A DNA stretch of 44,822 bases. Origin: Saprospiraceae bacterium UBA6168 (lineage in GTDB: Bacteria > Bacteroidota > Bacteroidia > Chitinophagales > Saprospiraceae). The notes below the pieces were generated by a model, which was not told the DNA's origin, searched no databases, and saw only the letters and a list, made by a program, of their open reading frames with translations. The number at the start of each line of letters is the position of its first letter. The first letter of the stretch is position 1. The translations under genes were made by a program, and so were the position numbers. Below are positions 32,848-40,492 of this stretch, one piece after another. The stretch spans positions 1-44,822 of the forward strand of contig DIUC01000067.1 in the NCBI GenBank assembly GCA_002435785.1, written 5' to 3'.

Positions 32848-34362
32848 TTAACGGAACATCACCTGCTGGGTGACAAAACCGTTTTTGAACATCACCTTGG
32901 CGAAATAGTTGCCGGAGGCGAGGCTGTTCCGTTGCATGGTGAACTGGCTGCTCTGGACGTTGGTATGTGCTTTTACCAAGCGGCCTTGCAGGTCGTACAC
33001 GTAGATGTGCTCGATTGGAAATTCCGTGTTTGTTTTAAAACGAACTACCTCTGATGCTGGGTTTGGCGAGATAGCAAGGCCAACCTGAGCGGCGTCAAGT
33101 TTGTCTTCGATGGCAGAAATACCGGAGAGGTTGCAACCAAGGTTCATCGCAAGACAGGCACGTGGTGCGAAGTAATGGATGATGGTGTCAATGAAAACCT
33201 TTGCAGCAACGGAGTTGGTGTCGCAGTTGGAACCAGCAACGCCGTAAGGCTCAAGCGATGCGGAGAAGTTCCAAGGGCTGCCTTCTGTTGGGTCAGTGGA
33301 GAAGAAGGGATAAAGCCCCGGTACGCCACCGTTTACGCTGTTTGCATGTACCGATACAGGGTCAATGAACGGGTGGTTGATGGGACCTTGTGTTCCAGTT
33401 GCAAAGGCCCACGGAATTGCCGATCCGCTGCCCATTACTTCCACAACCGTGAGGTTGAACGGTGGTGGCACGACGACATCACCAACGCCATAAGGTGCGA
33501 AGGGGTCTGTTTTTACTTGCATCCCAATCAAAGGTGGGTCGTTTGCATCAATCCATGAGGTGTCGCCTAATGCACCTCCGACTGAAATCGAAAGCTGTAC
33601 TTCACTGGAATACCCAACATGGTTAGGGTAGTTTAGGGTATCACCAGCAGGGAAAGGAAGGCCAGGTACACCGGGGTTTACGCCAACTGTAGTGCCCTCA
33701 TAGTTGCCGCTGAGGAACTCAAGCACCATCGGACCTTGTGGGGTCACGAACTTGGGGATGTAGGTGTCCGTGATGTTGTCGAGCGTAGCTGCTGCGTAAG
33801 AGATGTACCCACCGGTACCATTGCCCCAGAATGCTACTTTGTTGGGGTCAATGCCATAGGTGTTGCCGCCTTCCGCAATGTTTCTCCTAAAAAAGCGGAC
33901 GGCAGTGTTGGCATCCTGAACGCCACGGTAAGCCGCATTGATAAGGGTGTAAATCCTTGTTTGCTGGCTGGTGTTGGTGGGGTCCCAGCCAAGGCGATAG
34001 TCAGCTGATGCTACCACATAGCCCATTTTGGCAAGGCGGGTGGCAATCTCAACAATTTCTGCATCCTTGCGAGTTCCGGTGCAGCCGCCGTTGAATTGTG
34101 GTGGCACAAAGTTACCCGTGTGGAACATAATCACCAGCGGGCGGGCGGTCTCGGTATCACCTTGTGGCTCATAAATATCCACTTTCAAGGCTTCTGGGAC
34201 AGCTTGTCCAACTACGCCAAGGTAGAGGATGGTGGCATTGACACCATAGGTAACGTCAGCCGTTACCTTCACATTGGAGAAGACAGGCTGGAGATAGCGG
34301 TTCTGGGCGTTGAGGGCCAACAACCCAAACAAACACGCAAAAAAGAGTGAAATTTTTTTCAT
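32848..34362 (-). CDS. secreted alpha/beta-hydrolase-like protein with type A T9SS sorting domain
   Basis: A 504-residue exported protein. The start at 34362 gives a signal peptide (MKKISLFFACLFGLLALNAQ). The hydrolase core resembles carboxylesterases: PLVIMFHTGNFVPPQFNGGC, then ATRLAKMGYVVASADYRLGW and DANTAVRFFRRNIAEGGNTYGIDPNKVAFWG. The nucleophile elbow reads G-N-G-T-G-G, with Gly where GxSxG esterases have Ser, so it may be non-catalytic or use other chemistry. The last 80 residues are a type A T9SS domain (AISPNPASEVVRF, VYDLQGRLV, LASGNYFAKV, QQVMF). The perfect terminator at 32796 follows. It may share a leader region with the upstream TonB receptor gene 155 bases away. Confidence 0.9.
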   Translation of the reverse strand: MKKISLFFACLFGLLALNAQNRYLQPVFSNVKVTADVTYGVNATILYLGVVGQAVPEALKVDIYEPQGDTETARPLVIMFHTGNFVPPQFNGGCTGTRKDAEIVEIATRLAKMGYVVASADYRLGWDPTNTSQQTRIYTLINAAYRGVQDANTAVRFFRRNIAEGGNTYGIDPNKVAFWGNGTGGYISYAAATLDNITDTYIPKFVTPQGPMVLEFLSGNYEGTTVGVNPGVPGLPFPAGDTLNYPNHVGYSSEVQLSISVGGALGDTSWIDANDPPLIGMQVKTDPFAPYGVGDVVVPPPFNLTVVEVMGSGSAIPWAFATGTQGPINHPFIDPVSVHANSVNGGVPGLYPFFSTDPTEGSPWNFSASLEPYGVAGSNCDTNSVAAKVFIDTIIHYFAPRACLAMNLGCNLSGISAIEDKLDAAQVGLAISPNPASEVVRFKTNTEFPIEHIYVYDLQGRLVKAHTNVQSSQFTMQRNSLASGNYFAKVMFKNGFVTQQVMFR

Positions 34363-34517
34363 AATCTTACTTTTTGTTTTTAAAAAATGATTGAAGCGGT
34401 ATTTGATTCTAAAACCGATTTGGTTTGATGTCAGTTTGATGTTGCTGAAAACAAAGTCCAAAAAGGATTTTCTTTAGTCCAATTAAAGGTTTTTGAATAG
34501 GGTTCGAGATTGGGTCA

Positions 34518-37325
34518 TCAGTCCTTTTTCCATTCATAAAGTAAGGAGAGATAACCTAACCGGCCAATTCTTGGCCCCCCATAGGTTTGGAACGCTTTGT
34601 TGTTCAGTAAGTTGGAGGCACCAAGTTTGAAGGTAGTGTTTATTTTTTTCGCCTTTACGTTTATTTGCGCATCTAGCAGGGCATAGTCGTTTATCCTGCC
34701 TGTAAATTGAGGCGAGCCTTCAAACAAGAAACCTTGTATCCACTTGTAGTTGACGTTAAAGCCAAAATTGCGGGTTTGTACCGGCCCAAGGCCAATGGGG
34801 AGGTCACGGCCTGACAATCCGATGTTGTATTTATGCTCCGGGGTGTTAAATGCGGGGATGATTGGGTCGTCGGGGAAGGACTTGTTGAGCTTGTTCCAAG
34901 AGTAGTTGCCAGAAACCTGGTAGTACCTTGCAAAATAGAAATTGGCCCCAATGGACACGCCTTGCGTGGTGACTTGGTTTTGGGAGTTGGAGGCGACCCT
35001 GTAAATTTTTGTATTGAGGGGGAAGCCAAGCGGGTCAATATCGGTATCGGCGCCAATCATGTACCCAATGAAATCATTGTAAATGTTGAAATAGTACCCT
35101 GCATCCAGGTAAAGTTTGCTGAAAAGGGTAGTCCGGTAGCCTACCTCGAAGGTCTTGACCCGTTCGGGCTTCACGGCGGGGGCGTTGAAATAGACCAGGG
35201 GCTTGGTAAAGCTGGAGCCAAGATAGTCGAGGAAAGACTCGATGGTTACGAGGCTGTCAAAACCTTCGAGGTTGCCCAGCAGGGTGGCACGTCCCACATT
35301 TAGGTTGAGGTATTGGTCGGTGAGGGTCGGGTTTCGTACGCCGCTGGAGAACGAAAACCGCAGGTAGTTGAAAACATCGGGCGACCAAACAAGCGATGCG
35401 GCTGGGGTGAAAATGAGGTTGAAGTTCTCGTTCTTGTCGGCCCGAAGGGTGGCAGAAACCGTCCATTGCCGATTGAACTTCTTTTTTAGGCCAGTGTATA
35501 ACCCAAACTCCCGATTGGTGATGCGGATGTCGCCGGTGTCCTTAAAGACCGTCCCCTCGGAATAGGGGCGGTAGAGGCGGCCGTTGGCTCCGACCTTTAT
35601 CTCGTCCAGGAAGCCGGGGGTGAACACATACTCGCCGTGGACATGGTAGAGTGCGGATTTGTCAAAGAATCGAGTGCCGCCTTCTGTGTTTTTTAGGCGG
35701 GTGAGGCTGTCAAATGCCATCTGGAACCGCTCCGTTCCTGGCTCGAAAAAGTCTTGCGACTTGGCCAATTGTATGAATTTGTTGTTGGCGGAATCAGCGG
35801 CGAGGCCATGCCAAAAGCGGAGGGAATCATCGTAGGTGGTCAACCATTGGTTGGCTGCATCGTAATCAAAAATCAACTGCCCCATGTTGTTCACCGTCGG
35901 AACTGGATAGTCCAGTGCCCTCATTCTTTTGTAGATGTTGGAAGACCAGAAGCCAGCATAGTTTTTTGACCAATCCTCTTGTGATTTGGCCATCTCTTGC
36001 AACCTCAAGGCGGTGAAATAAGGGTCAAAAGAGTTGCCAGCATCCTCGTGCGTGGCGTAAGCCCTGACGAAAAATTTGTCGGTTTTTTTGACCTCAATCC
36101 GGTTTTGAAAGAAGAGAATATTGCGCAAGCTAAAGCGATTATCACCTTGATAGACGGTGGTGCCTGTGCCAAAATTGCTGGAAAGCACCAGCTCTGGCGA
36201 CTCGTAAGTCTTGCTGGGGTTCAGCCTGAAATGGATCGCCATGTTGGCCTTCAGGTTTTTTGTCCCATAGTCAACGAGGTCTTCTTCCCGGTAGCCTGTT
36301 CGATGAAAAGTGCCCAGCCCGGCCTTGTTGTTGGTGAGGTTGACTGGGTCCGAAAAATTGCTGAGCGAAAAATATTCATCGCCATACACGTTGATTTTGT
36401 CCCAGCCGCCGGGGTTGCCTTTTGGGGTGTCCGTCCCATCCACTGCATCGTCGTTGTCGGCCACCCAGTCATTTGCCCGGAGGTAGGAGAAGTTGAACTT
36501 GTAGGCCATCCAGTCCAGTCCGTCCTTGTTTTGGAAGGCATCTGCCCAGCGGACTGCGGTTTCCAGCAGGTTGCGCTCCCCACCTTTCACGATGGCAGAG
36601 AGACCTTTTTGCAAGAAGGGGTTCTTCGTTTCCATGCTGATGACGCCGTTGAAGGCATTGGGGCCATAGTAAGCGGAACTTGCGCCTTGAATAAGGTCAA
36701 CCTTTAGCACGTCCAGCTCTGAAGACCCGAGGAAGTTCCCGAGCGAAAAGTTGAGGCCGGGGGCTTGGTTGTCCACCCCATCAATGATTTGGAGGGAACG
36801 CACCGGGCTGGTGCTGTTGAAGCCCCGCATGTTGATTACCTTGAACCCGAGGCTGGCAGCGGTAAGGTCCACTCCTTTGAGCGAGCCGAGGCCGTCGTAA
36901 AAGTTGTCGGAGGGGGTTTCTTTGATGGCAATCAAGTCGAGCGACTCGACGGTCAGGGGGGAGGCTTTTTGTTTTTCGGAGACGCGCTGGCCCACCACTT
37001 CTACGGTGGAGGTGATGATGGCGGCTTCGCCCAGTTTGATTTTCAGTTTTGTGGTGGCTTCCGTGATCACCAATACCTGCTCCTCATAGCCTGTGTACGA
37101 AATGACGATGGTCACAGGCAATGGGCCTTTTATTTTAAGTTCGAAGCTGCCGTCAAAATCGGTGATGGCGCCTTCGCTGGTGGCGGCGGAGTAGATGCTG
37201 GCACCAATTAGGGATTCACCGCTGGTGGCATCAACGATTACGCCCTTGATAACTGATTGCGAAAACAAAGGAATGCTAAAAACGAGTGCAACAAAACAAA
37301 CAATATTTTGTAAAAAGTTTTTCAT
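34518..37325 (-). CDS. TonB-dependent receptor with carboxypeptidase-like N-terminal domain
   Basis: A 935-residue outer-membrane receptor. Signal peptide MKNFLQNIVCFVALVFSIPLFSQ; CarbopepD_reg-like domain (GVIVDATSGESLIGASIYSA) to about residue 105; plug domain (SPLTVESLDLIAI, INMRGFNSTSPVRSLQIIDGVDNQAPG, VDLIQGASSAYYGPNAFNGVISMETKNP); then a long beta-barrel ending RLGYLSLLYEWKKD. No TonB box could be placed with certainty. It is unrelated in detail to the receptor at 26615. The T9SS esterase-like gene follows in the same direction and could process a ligand, which is inference. The 185 bases upstream hold no gene. Confidence 0.94.
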   Translation of the reverse strand: MKNFLQNIVCFVALVFSIPLFSQSVIKGVIVDATSGESLIGASIYSAATSEGAITDFDGSFELKIKGPLPVTIVISYTGYEEQVLVITEATTKLKIKLGEAAIITSTVEVVGQRVSEKQKASPLTVESLDLIAIKETPSDNFYDGLGSLKGVDLTAASLGFKVINMRGFNSTSPVRSLQIIDGVDNQAPGLNFSLGNFLGSSELDVLKVDLIQGASSAYYGPNAFNGVISMETKNPFLQKGLSAIVKGGERNLLETAVRWADAFQNKDGLDWMAYKFNFSYLRANDWVADNDDAVDGTDTPKGNPGGWDKINVYGDEYFSLSNFSDPVNLTNNKAGLGTFHRTGYREEDLVDYGTKNLKANMAIHFRLNPSKTYESPELVLSSNFGTGTTVYQGDNRFSLRNILFFQNRIEVKKTDKFFVRAYATHEDAGNSFDPYFTALRLQEMAKSQEDWSKNYAGFWSSNIYKRMRALDYPVPTVNNMGQLIFDYDAANQWLTTYDDSLRFWHGLAADSANNKFIQLAKSQDFFEPGTERFQMAFDSLTRLKNTEGGTRFFDKSALYHVHGEYVFTPGFLDEIKVGANGRLYRPYSEGTVFKDTGDIRITNREFGLYTGLKKKFNRQWTVSATLRADKNENFNLIFTPAASLVWSPDVFNYLRFSFSSGVRNPTLTDQYLNLNVGRATLLGNLEGFDSLVTIESFLDYLGSSFTKPLVYFNAPAVKPERVKTFEVGYRTTLFSKLYLDAGYYFNIYNDFIGYMIGADTDIDPLGFPLNTKIYRVASNSQNQVTTQGVSIGANFYFARYYQVSGNYSWNKLNKSFPDDPIIPAFNTPEHKYNIGLSGRDLPIGLGPVQTRNFGFNVNYKWIQGFLFEGSPQFTGRINDYALLDAQINVKAKKINTTFKLGASNLLNNKAFQTYGGPRIGRLGYLSLLYEWKKD

Positions 37326-37510
37326 ACCAACAGTTTAAGCACAATGGTTAGAGATTCAATTGAAAAGTGAGGCCAAATTAGCTATTTTTCAAAAACTGTC
37401 TGAACAATTACAGTTGTGTGGAACGCAGAGCGAAGGTAGTGAACTGGATCGGGTATTTATGTAAGCTGTCCGACAGGTCAAAATGAAAAACTTGGGCTGC
37501 ATTTGAAGCA

Positions 37511-38248
37511 CTATAAAATGGTAAGCACCGCTATGCCCAAGCCAGCACTGATAGCCAGCAGTTTTTTCCAAGAAATATAATGGTGGCTGGAGCTGTCCAT
37601 CTCGAACAATATGACGGTGGAAATATGGAGCAGTGAGCCAATCACGAAGGCGATGATTTTTACCTGAACCGCTTCAGGCAGCACGAACATGCCTGCCAGC
37701 CAAGCACCAAAAGGTGACATCACTGCAAACAAAAATAGGCAAACCCAAATCCAAGTTTTTTGCAACTTGCTGACTATCAGCAAGAAAACCAAGGCAAATG
37801 CCGCCGGGATATGGTGAAGGATGATGCCGTAGAGCAGGTGGTTGTGGGTATGGGTATGGCCACTGTGCTGGATTTCATGGGCGCCGCCGTAATAGCTCAA
37901 TGGTATGCCCTCCACGAAAGCATGGACGCACAACCCAAACATGACGGAAAAAACAAACCCGCCTGAGAAGTGGTGCGGCGCATGAATATGTCCATGTTCG
38001 ACGCCCCCAGAAAGCTGTTCCAGCAGCAATTGCACAAAAAAGCCGAGCAGGACAAACAACCCGGCCTGGCTGTCACCGCTGCCAAAAGCCCACGGCATTA
38101 GGTGCAGCACCGCAATGCCCAGAATATATGCACCGCTGAACGATAGCACTATTTGCAGCAGGTTCTTCCGTTCCTTCGGGAACAAAAATCCGATACTGCC
38201 GCCCAAAAAGACGCTCCCGAAAAGTAGTATGTATTCCCAAAGGTGCAT
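37511..38248 (-). CDS. ZIP family divalent metal transporter
   Basis: A 245-residue inner-membrane protein with seven to eight helices. The ZIP helix-4 signature is VHAFVEGIPLSYYGG and helix 5 is LYGIILHHIPAAFALVFLL, supplying His/Glu metal ligands (EG and HHIP). A His-rich cytoplasmic loop (GHIHAPHHF, then HSGHTHTHNH) fits zinc or a similar ion. The usual role is metal import. It lies 35 bases downstream of the PAP2 gene and may be the last gene of the DUF1573-yajC-PAP2 run. Confidence 0.92.
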   Translation of the reverse strand: MHLWEYILLFGSVFLGGSIGFLFPKERKNLLQIVLSFSGAYILGIAVLHLMPWAFGSGDSQAGLFVLLGFFVQLLLEQLSGGVEHGHIHAPHHFSGGFVFSVMFGLCVHAFVEGIPLSYYGGAHEIQHSGHTHTHNHLLYGIILHHIPAAFALVFLLIVSKLQKTWIWVCLFLFAVMSPFGAWLAGMFVLPEAVQVKIIAFVIGSLLHISTVILFEMDSSSHHYISWKKLLAISAGLGIAVLTIL

Positions 38249-38282
38249 TTAATGGTGGCGAAAATGGTTGATTGTCAGATAT

Positions 38283-38852
38283 TTAGGAATTTTTCAAAGT
38301 CAGGTTGAGGGTGGAAACAAGCTTGTAAACGCCCCCTCCAATCAGTATCCCCAGCAATGCCCCGGCAACTACATCCATTGGATAGTGGACCCCTACATAA
38401 ACCTGCGCAAAAGCGATGGAAATCGCCCAAAGTACCAAGGGTATTTTTACCCAGCGAAATACCTTGCCCAAAACCAGCAGCAATAAGGTGGCAAGCGCAA
38501 AATGGTTGGCTGCATGTGAGGATGGAAAACTGAACCCGCTCCCACATGGCACCAGCAAGTGCATGTCCTTTGGTGCTTCCAATACCCTGCAAGGCCGGAG
38601 GCGCTGCACATTTTTCTTAATCACGTGGCTGCTGACGCTGTCCGAAATCCCAACGGTGAGCACCATCGCCAAGAACAAATAGGTGCCCTGTTGCTTGTAG
38701 TTTATCAGTAAAAAACTGGCGATGAAGACGTAAAGCGGCAGCCAAACGAACTTGTCGCGAAGCAAGGGCATCAGCCAATCGAAAAACCTGTTTTGGCAAC
38801 CAGCGTTGACCAAGTGGAACAAGTACTCATCGAAGTGAAGAAAATCAGTCAT
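38283..38852 (-). CDS. PAP2 family phosphatase (membrane lipid phosphatase)
   Basis: A 189-residue integral membrane protein of the PAP2/lipid phosphate phosphatase family, which removes phosphate from lipids such as phosphatidate or undecaprenyl diphosphate on the periplasmic side. Motif 1 KKNVQRLRP fits KX6RP. Motif 2 is PSSHAAN. Motif 3 reads AQVYVGVHYPMD, with Gln where SRX5HX3D has Arg; the nucleophile His and Asp are kept. Five to six helices fit the family. It lies 22 bases after yajC. Confidence 0.9.
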   Translation of the reverse strand: MTDFLHFDEYLFHLVNAGCQNRFFDWLMPLLRDKFVWLPLYVFIASFLLINYKQQGTYLFLAMVLTVGISDSVSSHVIKKNVQRLRPCRVLEAPKDMHLLVPCGSGFSFPSSHAANHFALATLLLLVLGKVFRWVKIPLVLWAISIAFAQVYVGVHYPMDVVAGALLGILIGGGVYKLVSTLNLTLKNS

Positions 38853-38873
38853 CTCCAGCCTTTTGCGGTGTGA

Positions 38874-39215
38874 CTAATCGTTCGTTTCCACCGGGCCTTT
38901 TTTCATTTCCTTGCCATACACCTGCTCGGTCAGGTCCTTTGAGATAGCAGACCTGGTAATTCTGACAAAAGATTTTGTGCCAATTTCGAGCGTTACTATT
39001 TCGGCTTCAATCTTGTTGATGCGGCCGAGCATACCGCTGGCCGTCACGACCTCTTGGCCTTTTTCAAGGCTGTTGGCGAAGGCATTCTGCTCCTTTTGCC
39101 GCTTGGCTTGTGGGCGGATGATGAACAGCCAGAACACGAGGATAATGGCTGCAAAGAACAGCATTTGAATCATGCCGGCATTGCCAGCAGCCTGAAGGAA
39201 GATAAGTGTCTGCAT
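38874..39215 (-). CDS. yajC: preprotein translocase subunit YajC
   Basis: A 113-residue single-span membrane protein of the SecDF-YajC accessory complex. The helix MIQMLFFAAIILVFWLFII is followed by the family string RPQAKRQKEQNAF, LEKGQEVVTASGMLGRINKIE and ITRSAISKDL. Length is normal. It follows the DUF1573 gene by 57 bases, an order common in Bacteroidota, and precedes the PAP2 gene by 22 bases. Confidence 0.95.
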   Translation of the reverse strand: MQTLIFLQAAGNAGMIQMLFFAAIILVFWLFIIRPQAKRQKEQNAFANSLEKGQEVVTASGMLGRINKIEAEIVTLEIGTKSFVRITRSAISKDLTEQVYGKEMKKGPVETND

Positions 39216-39272
39216 TTTTTTCTACTTGTTTAGTGTTGTTTGTCAATGAATTATTCTGTTGGTTTTCGAGCG

Positions 39273-39770
39273 CTATTTTTTGTGAACCATACCTTTCAAA
39301 AAGACCTTGGTCATGGAGGGGTAAGTGTTTGCCGTAATGGTGACGGGCTTTTCTTGGAAATCCGGTTTCCCTTTCGTGTCGAACTCCACTTTTATCACGC
39401 CACTTTTGCCGGGTGCAATCATCTCTTTGGGCCAATCGGGTATGGTACAGCCACAGGTCGAATTTGCGTTTTGAATGACCAATGGCACTTTTCCATTGTT
39501 GGTGAACTTGAACTCGTGCACCACCACCGCCCCTTCATCCACTTCTCCGAAATCAAAAATAGGCTCCTCAAAATACATTTTCGCCACATTTACGCTATCC
39601 ACCGTGCCGTCCGCATTTATCGGGCTACGGATGATGGAACTGATTTTGCCTTCGGTTTGGATGGTTTCCACGGCTTTGCCGCTGGGCTTTGGGTCATTTT
39701 TGCACCCAAACAACAAAGCCACAATGGTTGCTGAAAGTAGGATAGATTGTTTGTTTACCATGTTTTTCAT
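39273..39770 (-). CDS. DUF1573 lipoprotein
   Basis: A 165-residue exported protein with a lipobox (VALLFGC). The DUF1573 core is clear: FDFGEVDEGAVVVHEFKFTN, VIQNANSTCGCTIPDWPKEMI and GVIKVEFDTKGK, an Ig-like fold with the conserved CGC. The function of DUF1573 proteins is unknown, though they are often linked to yajC as here. An ATG three codons further in (39761) is an alternative start. A promoter with TTG and TACATTTG lies just upstream. Confidence 0.92.
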   Translation of the reverse strand: MKNMVNKQSILLSATIVALLFGCKNDPKPSGKAVETIQTEGKISSIIRSPINADGTVDSVNVAKMYFEEPIFDFGEVDEGAVVVHEFKFTNNGKVPLVIQNANSTCGCTIPDWPKEMIAPGKSGVIKVEFDTKGKPDFQEKPVTITANTYPSMTKVFLKGMVHKK

Positions 39771-39792
39771 AGCTGAATTTTTGAAAAGTTGG

Positions 39793-39824
39793 CAAATGTA
39801 CAGCTAACCCGGCCAATCAACCAA
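39793..39824 (-). promoter_or_regulatory. promoter: TTG, 21 bases, TACATTTG
   Basis: On the minus strand TTG (39824-39822) is followed 21 bases later by TACATTTG (39800-39793), matching the Bacteroidota consensus. It is 23 bases from the DUF1573 start and would drive DUF1573-yajC-PAP2. Confidence 0.6.
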
Positions 39825-39908
39825 CTGAAAAAACAAACTTGCCTTGCAGCATTTGAATTTGCTGCCGCTGACCAAACAACTGGAAATTTTTCAACGCTGA
39901 GAGTTTTT

Positions 39909-39934
39909 AACGCAAGGACGCAGGGACGCAAAGG
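39909..39934. repeat. ACGCA simple repeat
   Basis: AACGCAAGGACGCAGGGACGC and the following AAAGG form three units of an ACGCA(A/G)GG motif, a simple repeat seen in many bacterial intergenic regions. It lies in the 39771-40492 gap, which otherwise holds the promoter, a palindrome and the octamer array listed separately and no supported gene. Confidence 0.6.
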
Positions 39935-40229
39935 TTGACAAATCAATGGGTTAGTAGCTGTATTGGGTTTCATAGTGCCTTTGTTTTGAACTAAAATGTT
40001 ATTTATGTGGCCTTTTTGTCTTTTTTATTGCAAAAAAGCAAAAAAAAACGATTCAATGTTTTTCTTCTTTCAGATTCTGCCATATATTGCCAGCGTATTT
40101 TTATTACAATCTGCTACTTGACAATATTTTACGGGCCAATCATCGCAGCCATCAACAACTGAATCCCATTCTTTTCTGCCTGACGCTTGGAACAAACTGA
40201 GGAAAATTTGGAGACAAAACCATGTGCTA

Positions 40230-40247
40230 TTCAAGTTAAAACTTGAA
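40230..40247. promoter_or_regulatory. operator-like palindrome TTCAAGTT-AA-AACTTGAA
   Basis: A perfect 8-bp inverted repeat with a two-base centre lies about 40 bases ahead of the -33 element at 40285. A further half site, TTCAAG, lies at 40261. This could be an activator site, but no known regulator is assigned. Confidence 0.35.
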
Positions 40248-40284
40248 GGGCTCTTATCTTTTCAAGCTCTTACGGCTTGACTTA

Positions 40285-40315
40285 TTGGTATTTTCAATAT
40301 TATTTTATAACTTTT
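40285..40315 (+). promoter_or_regulatory. promoter: TTG, 20 bases, TAACTTTT
   Basis: TTG at 40285-40287 and TAACTTTT at 40308-40315 are 20 bases apart, the standard Bacteroidota spacing; the last base of the -7 box departs from TAnnTTTG. Transcription would begin near 40322, just before an ATG at 40331 and the octamer repeat array. Confidence 0.45.
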
Positions 40316-40355
40316 TAAATATTATAGATTATGAACGCGAATTTTATCTCGGTTT

Positions 40356-40425
40356 CACGACGACACGACGACACGACGACACGACGACACGACGACACGA
40401 CGACACGACGACACGACGACACGAC
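40356..40425 (+). repeat. 8-bp tandem repeat array (CACGACGA, 8.75 copies)
   Basis: Eight full copies and six bases of CACGACGA, perfect throughout. It lies between the promoter and the signal-peptide ATG at 40493. An ATG at 40331 reads through the array (TTTRRHDD peptide) and on into the T9SS gene in frame. One copy more or less brings stops at 40434 or 40444 into frame. Confidence 0.95.
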
Positions 40426-40492
40426 CTTTTGCCTAAAGGACGATAACCCTTGGCCTTGCCTCAAGTGCCCGGCCCTATTGCCAAACAGGCTA

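Noticed and set aside
37389..37510. Small minus-strand frame after the ZIP gene
   Set aside because: It overlaps the end of the ZIP gene in another frame and has no supporting feature.
40356..40425. Possible CRISPR array
   Set aside because: Units are 8 bp with no spacers; it is a simple tandem repeat, and no cas gene is present.
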